DNA of 41,601 nt. Origin: Phellopilus nigrolimitatus. Taxonomy: Eukaryota; Basidiomycota; Agaricomycetes; Hymenochaetales; Hymenochaetaceae. The notes under the pieces were generated by a model. The model had not been told where the DNA came from. It was given only the letters and a program-made list of their open reading frames with translations, and did no database searches. The DNA lies in contig JAJOHG010000227.1 of NCBI GenBank assembly GCA_021029095.1, forward strand, positions 1 to 41,601. The letters are read 5' to 3'. The position numbers were made by a program, and so were the translations under genes. This document shows positions 33,255 through 41,601 of this stretch, in pieces (position 1 is the stretch's first letter; the number at the start of each line of letters is the position of its first letter).

Positions 33255-34039
33255 ATGGTGAGCATAGCCTGCAGAGTTCGCCAGCCGCGTCGTTTGACCA
33301 TTGTCATTGTTGTAATCCCCAGTCCAAAGGCGTCGACCCCATCACACGCTTCCTCGTCAGCCGACCCCAGAAAGGCGACTGGCAAACTAGCCCGAGCAGC
33401 GGCAACGTACTCGCTAGTAGGAGCCGCGAAACCGTCTATGCCAGTCCTGGTGATCAGAGCCTATACGCCGTCGTCACGAACTATCTGGTCCAAATCCAGA
33501 ACAACAGACTCGTCTCCTGGGATAACAACACCGATGGGACCCAGAAGTATAAACAAGAGTACACGACCGAGCTCAAGGTGACCAGCGGTTCTGAAGTCAG
33601 CAAATCGATCGGCCTGTCGGCTGCATTCAAGGGCTTGACGATCTCGACGGAGTACAGCCAGAAGACGTTCAGTACGACGGAGACGACGACCTCGAAAACG
33701 GAGACTACGGAAGTCGAAGTGCCTCCCCGCTCGGAGCTGTTCTTCTACCAGAGGCAGTACGTCTTGCGCTCTGACGTGTATTTCATCCTCGACGCATGGA
33801 ACGAGTTGTCGATTGTTGGATCGGTGGGAGGGCATAAAGTTTTGCATGCGCAATGCGATGTCGTCATCGACAGCGACGATTACATTACGACCGAAACGGA
33901 GCTGAAGGGAGAGACGGAGATCAAAGTGGATGCTGCGAGCGTCACAAACTTTGCGGAGGGGCTCAAAATCCGCAAGTTTGGGAATTACACGGAGAGGGCG
34001 AAGAACACGCTGAGGGCTATGGGGTTGAATGGTCAATGA
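33255..34039 (+). CDS. Family copy E: unrecognised protein, possible aerolysin-like beta-hairpin module
   Basis: The ATG at 33255-33257 is followed by a 65-nt intron (33258-33322) and exon 2 at 33323-34039, giving 239 residues. This is the longest copy because of about nine extra residues after the RPQKGD segment (QTSPSSGN). The core has TNYLVQIQNNRLVSWDNNTD, YSQKTFSTTETTTSKTE, VEVPPRSELFFYQRQYVLR and LRAMGLNG. The unspliced frame from the ATG runs out of the conserved frame, which proves that the intron is needed here. It is the only family copy with the downstream repeat Z on the same strand. No signal peptide; function unknown. The alternating Ser/Thr stretch of about 55 residues ending at VPP is the basis for the aerolysin-like idea. 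Confidence 0.78.
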
Positions 34040-35137
34040 TTGCAACATGGACTTCAGAGATATCAATGCACGTACGACAGAATTCCATGTATCTCGAGTG
34101 CATTCTATATGTTTCTGTATGTTAAATGAATAACATCGTGAAATTATTGCGGGCAATACACACTGTAAGTGTAACACAGCGAAAACATCGCGTCGTACAA
34201 ACGTCACGTGTCGGTCGCACCTCACGCTAGCCCCGCCTTCGTTCGCACATCATCGTCAAATTTTACTGGCACTTGTTGATACTACACTTCTAATGGAGAA
34301 AGTACGTGCTGCTAAATTACTCCTGTATCATACACAGAGCACAGATCTGAAAAGAAGGCTGAAGAAACTGGGGAAGCAGGTAACGACTTGTACTTAGCTG
34401 ATCCGGAAAATCTGCTGCGATCGGCTATAGCGGTCTCGTCGGACAACCTTACTAGATTCCGGCTACGTCCAAGTTCTTTTACTGCTCTTCGATGTCGGCG
34501 GAAGACTCCGAATAAGCCAAGCCAGACAACCTTTACCTTTAGAATTACTTCTGATTGTCGGCTGATTTTCAATCTTCAGACTGCTCTGAAATTCTATAAC
34601 CTGGACTCGGGATCCCGTGACCAGGTAGAAATACTGCCAAGTCTATCTCGAATAGACATTCATGTACCTTGTTTGTAGACCCTTTCGACAGTGTCGGAAA
34701 GCTGGTCTAGAAGCAATGTTTAATCGGAAGCTGGACGAAACAGGCGGACTAGATTTCACGGAATCCGACGACAACATTATGACGACTCGGAGGAATGCAG
34801 AAGATTTTATATGGGCGGGCAAGTTACTTCTATAGTATGAAAATAAGCTCCGTAAGACGAACATTCTAGATCTCGGATATCCATGTCGGCAGGCTTTCAG
34901 TAGCCATCTTCCAAAAGATGTCAAACTCATAAGTCACAGCTTGATGATCCACCGTCAGTGTCGATCGAGTAGAACCCAGATGTGATCGCCTTCTGAGCAG
35001 AGATCCAGTGTTCCATATTTCCTCGGCCATATGCCCTATTGGCACGTTGGGCGAACAAAAGGGCGCGAACACCGTCGGGGTAAGCTAGTACTAGGCTGTC
35101 CGAGTCCGCACAGGCCGAGCGTGGCGTGCGGCGCTCA
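34040..35137. other. Intergenic, start of repeat Z (right copy)
   Basis: 3' flank of copy E (to about 34260), then the start of the repeat shared with 20100-21885. Open frames at 34312-34930 on either strand are not conserved in the other repeat copy, so they are unlikely to be genes. Confidence 0.5.
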
Positions 35138-35144
35138 TATAAAA
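35138..35144 (+). promoter_or_regulatory. TATA box of small unknown gene
   Basis: TATAAAA 45-51 bp before the ATG at 35189, conserved in the 20.9-kb copy. Confidence 0.55.
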
Positions 35145-35188
35145 GTGCGTGGCGCACGCCCCGCGTTTTCTCCACCACCAGAGAAGAA

Positions 35189-35600
35189 ATGTTCTTTTGC
35201 ATCGGATCCAACAAGTTGACGCAGAAGTCTTACATGAGGCAGCTACGGGAATGTGAGTATCTGCTTCACTCCTTGAGGTAGTTGTTTTCGACACTGAAAA
35301 GTACGGCGTGGCGGATAGGTCTCGAAAGCACAATAGGTCCTGACTGCGAGGCTTACGCTCTGTGCAGTGCGGTGGATTGGAAGCCATATATCCTCGGTCA
35401 GTTCGTACATTCGCCACATAATGAATTTTGGCCTGACAGATGCCTTGACCACTGTAACAGTGCAGATACCGATTGATGGAGAAAAAGGATATCCATTCGC
35501 AGAGTTCACATACCATAAAGGCAGGAGCCATGAAGAGATTGCGAAGCGGATTGTGAAGTATTGCTCCAAGTACCCGGAAAGCTTCATCCAGTTAAGATGA
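35189..35600 (+). CDS. Small unrecognised protein (98 aa)
   Basis: I do not recognise this family. Exon 1 is 35189-35252 (MFFCIGSNKLTQKSYMRQLR), with a GTGAGT donor. The model with the acceptor at 35367 gives exon 2 35368-35600 and a 98-residue protein in frame. Later acceptors (after GACAG near 35440 or AACAG near 35460) also keep the frame and would shorten the protein. The C-terminal half GYPFAEFTYHKGRSHEEIAK is followed by RIVKYCSKYPESF and is best conserved among the three copies, including under base changes, which suggests it is really coding. Soluble, no signal peptide. It lies about 270 bp before NDUFA7 on the same strand. It was copied together with NDUFA7, twice. Confidence 0.55.
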
Positions 35601-35871
35601 CGACGGTTCATCGGCTGGAGGCGAGTCGCAAAGTGGCGGGAACAAAAAGGCAGAAGAGTACATCCGAAGTGCACTTCTGAGAGGATATACATGGAAAGGA
35701 CACAGACTGGAATTGTATTGGTTGTCTTATTTTTATTTCGGTTTATATGCATGTAGCCAAGATGCAGGTGGTTGTTTGTTCCCAAAGTATCTGCCAAACA
35801 AACGGCGGGAACAGCCGCGTCGCTACAGGAAGTTAACGTCCACTTTGAGGAACTCGTGCATTTCGTAAACA

Positions 35872-36557
35872 ATGGCTACAAAGAAAGCGGCGGACCACAC
35901 GCTGTACCACCTGAGTCCGAAGGGCTTCTGGAAGAAATTCCGCGACGCCGTCGTCGTCAGTCCGTCGATTTCGAGCGGCCTCCCGCTCGCCGCCGTCAAC
36001 AGGTACCCGCAGCCTGCGTCCAGGCCGGAGAAGTACGCGACGCCCGCGACGAAGGGTACGCCGCGATATGCCTCATGTGGGAAATAGAGCGAGCTAGACT
36101 GACATGACTCGCTCGCCAGCGTCCGACCCCGCGGAGAACCCGTACTGGAAACGCGACGTGCGCCGCGCGTACCCGCAGCTCTCTGTCGTCACGCAGGACG
36201 AGCTCGCGACCTTTCTCCTCCAGGCGCCAGAGCAGCCCTCGTACGTTCTCTCCCATCTAGACTGCAGGATCTCATCTCGTGCACCCATTCACCTCACCCT
36301 CGTCTATTGCTAGCGTCAGCGCTCCTGAGGGTCAACAACCCGCGGCCGCCGCCGAAGGCGGTTCTGTGCCTGCCACCCGCGCGCCTGCTGTCGACCTCAC
36401 CGCCGCAATCGCGACTATCACCAACGCGGGCAAGGCGTACTCTGCATCGCGCCTCCCGCCGACACCACCGACTTCGTTCAAGCGCTGGAAACCCGAGGAT
36501 GCGCCAGACGCCCCGCACGACCCGCATGCGTATTTCCCCATGATCATGGTGAAGTAA
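35872..36557 (+). CDS. NADH:ubiquinone oxidoreductase (complex I) subunit, NDUFA7/B14.5a type
   Basis: Accessory subunit of mitochondrial complex I (fungal NUZM/21.3-kDa type). Exons 35872-36055, 36120-36240 and 36314-36557 total 549 nt, 182 residues, in frame. Identification rests on the PKGFWKKFRDAVVVSPSIS start, the central NPYWKRDVRRAYPQ (compare NNYYCTRDGRR in animal NDUFA7) and the C-terminal PTSFKRW, which matches the family's PPIKRW ending. An Ala/Pro-rich linker separates them. The intact ending (HDPHAYFPMIMVK) is seen only here. Two more copies, at 21589 and 27087, are cut short by junctions with the hbrB-like gene, so this is the likely working gene. Name by motif; I could not test it against a profile. 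Confidence 0.8.
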
Positions 36558-37330
36558 AAGGGAGACGGTGTAGGATCTGCGTTGTAGAGATATAGATCGG
36601 TTGGTTCGGGTTCGGAACTTCAGAGAGGAAGGTCTGTTTGCTAGACGTAGAGGAGCTGGCAAGTCGCGATTGATACTCAATTCAAATTTCATCATCCTCT
36701 TTTTTTTCCTTCTCTTTTTCTCTTATCTCTCCCCACCAAGTCTCTTTCAGCTGCATTTTTATTCCTCTTCTCAAAATGCGAGCAAGAGAGTTAGGAACTT
36801 GACTGCAAGCCCTTCTACTAGCTATCGGAGTTTGGCGGACCTCAAGTGGAACTCGTTTTCTCATGTCACGATTCTTCATCCCACTGCTATCTTCACGTCT
36901 TCTCGCTGCCGTCTTGAAACTACAACCTTGCCGTGTCAAGGACAAGCCACAGTCGTCAAGTGCGTCGGTAGAACGGCGACCTATACCTGTAGTTGTCAGC
37001 ACGCGATCGACACAAGGTTGCGCCATCCCGACACCATCGTCGCCAATTCGGCTAAAACACCGAAAAATGGCGAACTTGCGCCATCGCTGCCACGCTGGCC
37101 AATACTGGCCAGCAAAGCAATTCAAGAGAACGCCATTTGACTCTATTTCCGGGCTTCTATCTATCCTGGTGCTGGGCGTGCTCGTAAGTCAGCCATGGCG
37201 ACATCTGCGGTCCTAAGACACCCACGCTCTGCTACATATCATCTGGATCTGGGCTAGAGAAAGGAAAACAATATACCAGTATCTCCCTCTCATCTGTCTC
37301 AGTGCTTCAACTGTTCTCCGTGAAGAAAAA
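36558..37330. other. Intergenic NDUFA7 / UPF0643-like
   Basis: About 770 bp. Open frames at 36601-37140 and 36863-37216 show no known domain, and pyrimidine-rich tracts run from 36695 to 36770. Not called as genes. Confidence 0.45.
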
Positions 37331-38339
37331 ATGTCGACTATGTCTCCGCCGCCTTTCTTTTACGGAAGTGCCGACCCGCATGCAGAGTTAGAAGAGAAAC
37401 TTGACGACCAGCCGCCCAAGTTCTCGGCGCCCGCTCACCCATCCGTGCACCTCCTTGAGAAACTCCGCGCAGATGAGAGCAGCGCACCCCCGGACCGACC
37501 GCCACCCTACGTTCACCGCGACCCACACGAGCAGCCGACGTTCACGCCCGAGTCCCTCGCGCACCCCGTGCACCCCATCCTATATCTGCCCCCGCTCATC
37601 TCGGCCCTCCCCTCCTCGTCCACCGCAGTAGATCCCGCTCATCCCGCCGCACTACAACAAGACCAATACCCGGGGAGCGCTTCCCCGCCCGCCGTCTTGA
37701 CTACGGCGACGCGCCTTCCCGAGATCGACCCCGTCTCGCTCTCTCTGCACCGCGCACTGCACTACTTCCAGCCACTGTCTGAGAAGTACGCGGCCACGCC
37801 GTATGGCGAGGCATTCAACTGGGGCGAGCTCCGTCTGCCGGAGGACGAGGAGCGGGAGTGGTATTGCGTTGCGTTCCGTTCGCGAAGGAAGGAAGGGAGC
37901 GACGGAGATGGTCAGTTTCTTATACTTGGCCCTTTGGGAAAGAAATAATACTCGGAACTGACGCTGGGATGTTCTATTCAGGGCTCTACGAGGCGGACAA
38001 AAAGGCACACGAGGAGGCCGTGGAGAATGGCGGGGTGCGTCACGTCCTCTTCTTGTTCTTACAGCCAATTCATCCCATCTGACCTTATATCAATTTCAGC
38101 TCCTAATGTACTGGTACGGCGTGCCCGACCCGCACACGGGGCTCAACCTCGCGACCTGCATCTGGCAGTCGCGCGCGCATGCGGCCGCCGCCAACGCACG
38201 TCCGCACCACATTCGTGCGATGCGCCTCGCGCGTGACGCGTACGCGGTGTACGCGCTCGAGCGGCACGTGTTGCGAAAGGAAAAAGGGAGCACACGCGTG
38301 CAGGTCGTGGCGTATGAGGGTGGGGAGGTCGGATGGTAG
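37331..38339 (+). CDS. Conserved fungal protein, UPF0643-like
   Basis: Three exons, 37331-37910, 37982-38034 and 38100-38339, total 873 nt, 290 residues in frame. The N-terminal ~125 residues are Pro-rich and probably disordered. The folded part starts near ALHYFQPLSEKYAATPYGEA and continues FNWGELRLPEDEEREWYCVA, then LYEADKKAHEEAVENGG and LLMYWYGVPDPHTGLNLATC, and ends with an H-x-x-AM-RLA ... LERHVLRK block. I recall this Trp-Tyr / Asn-Leu-Ala-Thr-Cys-Ile-Trp pattern from the fungal UPF0643 family, whose function is unknown. No signal peptide. The small 53-nt middle exon is supported by the frame and by GTCAGT and GTGCGT donors. Confidence 0.75.
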
Positions 38340-38542
38340 TGGGACTCGTCACTTTAAAAGGTTCGAGGAAAGGATACCTGCTTTGCTTTTTTGCTTTTAA
38401 ATTGGGTTTGTTTGATACCTTGCTCCTCGAATTTTGTAAAATCCATTACTTGCACTGTAAATTATTTCATGTACCTACTGATACACACATTCCACATGGT
38501 CTGTGGGAATTGCGAGGCGAGCGCACGCCTAATACATATCCA

Positions 38543-40548
38543 TCAAACTTCCCAATCTTCAATTGAATCATCCGAGCCTTGGGACGGGTTCCAGTTGTCT
38601 ACATCAGCATTCACCGCCAACTCCTGAGCCTGCTCCGAGCTCAAGTCTACTATTTCCTGAAAGATACGTCAGTTACAGGCTGGTCATGATTGCGTGCTGA
38701 AGGTAACTTTACCTTGTCCCCGCTAACCTCGCCCGAAGCTTCCTGAGCTGGCGGGGATACGTCACGCAGCGGAGATAGATAGATCCCCGGGGCGGGCGCA
38801 AAGGCTGGGCGTGCCCTAACCGACTTGGGCATCATTGTCGTCGTCGTCGTCGTCGTCTGACCTACTGTCTCTGTCGACTCCACCATCAGCGCTGCGACCT
38901 GGACCTGAACTTGAGAATTAGGCTCATCGCGTCGACTTTCAGCACTCATCCCGGTATCCTTCATTTGAGGAGTGCGCGGGGTCACGTCACTGTTAGCGCC
39001 ATCGAGATCTTGCGGAACACGGGAGAAGCGCATATAGGGAGATGAGGAAGTGAGAACGAGACTGAAAGGCGCCGGAGTCAGGTCTCGCGCGGGCGCGTTT
39101 TCAGTGCCAGCGCGAGTGACACAGTCGTAGGTAGGCGTTGGCGTGATTGGAGTTGAGGCATGTAGCGGAGGTAGGTATTCAGATGGACGAGGTGGTGTTG
39201 CAGTTACCGACTTGTCAACTTCAAAAACGTCTTGTAGCTCATTCGGCACGTCGAGATCATCTCCCAAGTTGGTTATAGAACACTCTCCAGCGTCCCCTAA
39301 CACCCACTTGCTGTTGGCGATCTCGGAATGATGCTTGGCGACGAAACGTGACACGTTTGATCTCATGAGCTCGTGCTCGAATTCAATGTCGTCGAATGGA
39401 GGTTCAGCGGGGTCAGAGAGCGTTGGATCTTCATTTGGCGAGTCGAAATACACGACAGGCGGTGCACAGAAGACAGGGCCAGGCATTGAGAAAGGTTGAT
39501 TTACGTCGAAGTCATCAAGAATGCCGCTGTTGGCAGTATTGTCGAATCCGAGTGAACAAGCAAAAGAGTGCGCGTAGTCTTCGTCGTTGGCTTTGTCGTT
39601 ATCAAGGAGCGTAAGTGAGTCAGATGAAGCGTCGCGAGAAGTAAACGAGCAATCTACGTTGAGAGTCGGTTCATCTGCACGGTCAAAGGCAGGGAGACGA
39701 GAAGCTGGACCAGGAGTAGCGAAAGGAACGAAGTCGGTCAGGAAGTCATCATGTTGAAGAGCGGAGGATGAACGCGAGCGGCTATGTGAGCCAGAAGTAT
39801 TTTGGTTGGAAAATGTAACCGGAGAGCTTCGGATTGGCGTCAAAAAGTGTACGGCTTTGCCTGCAAGGGGACCGGGTTGAGTAAATGGTTGAAATTCTTG
39901 TACAGTCTCTTGTATGGTTTTATAAGCGGCATTGTCAGAGGGGACGGCATGATCATAATTGTATTCGTCAGCAGTAAAGTCGATTATTTCTGCTTCGTCC
40001 TTCATGAAGTTGTCGGCGGGTGGGGCGAAGGCGAAGACATCGGCACTCTTTCTTCGGTTTGCTTATCAACTTTATCAGCTTGGTGAGAATTAAGATTTTG
40101 TTCATGGTTGAAATCAGGCATTGCTCTGTAAGATGTGTCTGGACTCTTGACAGCTGCGAGAGCGCGTAGAGGGTGGACTGGGCTCCAGGGTCGAAAATGT
40201 CTGAGAAAGCCAACTGGGCAAACTCCCGTTGGCGCGGCTATCGCCCCAAAGTTTGAAAAAAATTGTAAATACAAGCACTGAGACTCACCCTTGTTCGTAG
40301 ACTGCTCTGTAACCTCTCCAGGAAGGTAAATTATCGTCCAGTTGAAAACTTGGATGTCCGCGATCTAGCGAGCTGCCGACCTTGATAACCGAAAATCCCT
40401 CCCCGAGTCGATTGTTTTGAACAACGTTGTGGATTGCATCTATTGGCGTTTGGGGCACCTCAAGACTAACGGCGGACGACGATGAGCCATTAGAAGGGAT
40501 ACGTGCACGATTTGCCCTAGATGATGGGAGGTCGCCAGTGTAAGACAT
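38543..40548 (-). CDS. Long acidic Ser/Thr/Pro-rich protein with PF-x-x-PGP repeats
   Basis: Not recognised. Last exon 38656-38543 ends GSDDSIEDWEV; the long exon runs from about 40061 to 38713. Upstream, exon 1 (40548-40289, MSYTGDLPSSRANRARIPSN) ends at GTGAGT, and exon 2 starts at 40200. Joining exon 2 to the long exon needs a frame change; an intron at 40144-40062 with a weak GTCCAG donor would do it and gives 592 residues, but this join is tentative. Three imperfect repeats are visible in the long exon: EFQPFTQPGPLAGKAVHF, DFVPFATPGPASRLPAF and VNQPFSMPGPVFCAPPVVYF. A Thr run (TTTTTTTMMP) is encoded by repeated GTC on the plus strand. No membrane segment; probably disordered, perhaps regulatory. 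Confidence 0.6.
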
Positions 40549-41078
40549 GTTGGCCGCGACTGAAGCATCCTGCTAAGTAGGCCATTGAGTCCGTTTGGCT
40601 TCCTTTGTTTCGCTGGACGACGTCCAAGTGCTAATGTGTTATGATCATCATCGCGTTCCGTTCGAAGCACATGTCGACGACACGCTAAAACGCGTCAGAA
40701 CAAAAACAACACGACTACTTGAGCGCGTCTACTGCTTACAGACTGTTTGAAAACCCATCGACGGAGCTCCCCTCGACGTACTCTGCCTCCAAATGCGATC
40801 TAGAGCGCACTGGCATCGTCCTGATCCGTCGTCGCCGTCGTAGCACGCGTAATCGATGATTTGCGTGACACGGTTATTACGTTATATAACATGACTTTAT
40901 ACAGGTGTCACACTGTCAGCCACTCACGCATATAACTCGCTCGAGTTTCCGTCTCCTGCTTTTCTTCTAGCCTCCACCACCCAGACCTTGCATCGCATAT
41001 AATCACCCTGCAGATTCCGCTCAAAACTTTCCGATCTTTAATATTCACTCTCTTTACTATCGTGAACCCGAGCTCAAC
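40549..41078. other. Divergent intergenic region
   Basis: About 530 bp between divergent genes. ATATAAC-type A/T-rich motifs at 40882-40895 are promoter candidates. No gene seen. Confidence 0.5.
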
Positions 41079-41490
41079 ATGAACAACTTTCTCCGTCTCG
41101 TCGCGTCTCTCCTCATTCTCGTCTACGCCGCCGCCGCCATGCCCCAAGGCGCTCTCTCGTTTCGACACGACCAAAGGAACAAAGTACGCCTTTAGCGGAT
41201 ACGCTCTCCCTTCTCCATCTAAGGAGGCCGCATATAGGGACATTCGGTTTGGCCACGCCGTCGCCCCGAGGCAGATCCACAACGCAGACTACGGCGCTAG
41301 CAATGGCCCAATAGGGAACCCAGTGCCTGTCCCAGCGCAACAGACTACTATCCCTGCCGCGCCACTCGCCGCCCAAGCAACCCCGGCAGCAGCTAGCGGA
41401 GACTCGTCAAGCTCTGGAAACGGACAGAAGCGTCGTGAACTCGTATCCAACACCCCGGACTCGGCTGATGTCAACTACTCGGACGCGTAG
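41079..41490 (+). pseudogene. Secreted protein gene with apparent frameshift
   Basis: The ATG at 41079 opens a clear signal peptide (MNNFLRLVASLLILVYAAAA), but that frame stops at 41193. From about 41130 the next frame reads RFDTTKGTKYAFSGYALPSP, then RDIRFGHAVAPRQ, an Ala/Pro/Gln-rich part and NGQKRRELVSNTPD up to a stop at 41488. No acceptable intron joins them without deleting the signal peptide (a 49-nt GTCGCG...CAAG removal keeps frame but loses it). So this is a one-base shift, either real or a sequence error. The KRR near the end is a possible Kex2 site that would free a peptide of about 19 residues (inference). No family recognised. Confidence 0.5.
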
Positions 41491-41601
41491 AAGGACGCGA
41501 ACTGGAATGCCGATATGGGGTTTCTCTGGATTCTCACTTGTACGTTTTCGACCCGACTGCTTGCAACTCTGGACCTGGCGACGAGTTTATCGTTATATCG
41601 T

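Larger units (their letters stand above)
34340..36178 (+). repeat. Direct segmental repeat Z, right copy (probably the source)
   Basis: Same direction as 20100-21885; a third, shorter piece is at 26563-27705. This copy continues without a break through the whole NDUFA7 gene, so it is likely the original location (inference). Confidence 0.75.

Noticed and set aside
36601..37216. Two overlapping + frames (179 and 117 codons) before the UPF0643-like gene
   Set aside because: Different frames over the same bases, no domain, pyrimidine-rich start; probably non-coding.
38840..38865. GTC trinucleotide repeat as a microsatellite of note
   Set aside because: It encodes the Thr run of the protein at 38543-40548 and is short; ordinary low-complexity coding sequence.

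Overview
The window reads as a piece of a basidiomycete (probably Agaricomycete) nuclear genome. Genes are split by many short introns (about 48-120 nt, GT-AG, one probable GC-AG), promoters are short and TATA-like, and there are no bacterial operons. Recognisable products are typical of such fungi: a GMC oxidoreductase, a membrane-anchored gamma-glutamyltranspeptidase, an HbrB/Bit61-like TORC2 subunit, a complex I NDUFA7-type subunit and CON-6-like proteins. I assembled exon models by hand. Most close exactly in frame (total coding length divisible by three, family motifs reading across each splice), which is the main support for them.

Layout. Left part (1-8.6 kb), single-copy genes: mitochondrial QRI7/OSGEPL1-type tRNA t6A transferase (-), gamma-glutamyltranspeptidase (+), secreted GMC oxidoreductase (+). 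Middle and right (9.7-36.6 kb), a mosaic of segmental duplications. It holds five copies (A-E) of an unrecognised gene of about 228-239 codons, the intact hbrB-like gene, two CON-6-like genes, and broken or fused copies of the GMC gene, the hbrB 5' half, the NDUFA7 gene and a small unknown gene. The largest duplication is an inverted repeat of about 4.5 kb (about 10.99-15.53 kb against 27.74-32.32 kb). A direct repeat of about 1.8 kb (about 20.1-21.9 kb against 34.3-36.2 kb) carries the small gene and NDUFA7. Right end (36.6-41.6 kb), ordinary sequence again: a UPF0643-like protein (+), a long Ser/Thr/Pro-rich acidic protein (-), and the start of a secreted protein gene (+) with an apparent frameshift.

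The most interesting signal is the A-E family. All five share the same odd gene structure: the first coding exon contributes only the ATG, and a phase-0 intron starts immediately after it. Promoter, 5' UTR, intron and flanks are nearly identical between copies (A and B introns differ at 1 of 85 positions), while the second exon has diverged strongly (about 59% residue identity between A and B over a 71-residue stretch I counted). Inside the large inverted repeat the neighbouring hbrB exon 1 differs by one residue in 165, yet the embedded copies C and D are much more different. Divergence confined to the coding exon points to diversifying selection, or to homogenised flanks around a variable cassette. 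By pattern (Ser/Thr-rich alternating strands followed by a VPP turn) the protein resembles the membrane-inserting module of aerolysin/ETX-MTX2-type proteins; that assignment is inference from reading only.

Two cassettes (20.1-24.9 kb and 26.6-32.3 kb) have the same order and polarity: NDUFA7 piece (+), hbrB 5' piece (-), family gene (-), 5' flank unit. Their NDUFA7/hbrB junctions differ, so the locus has been rearranged more than once.
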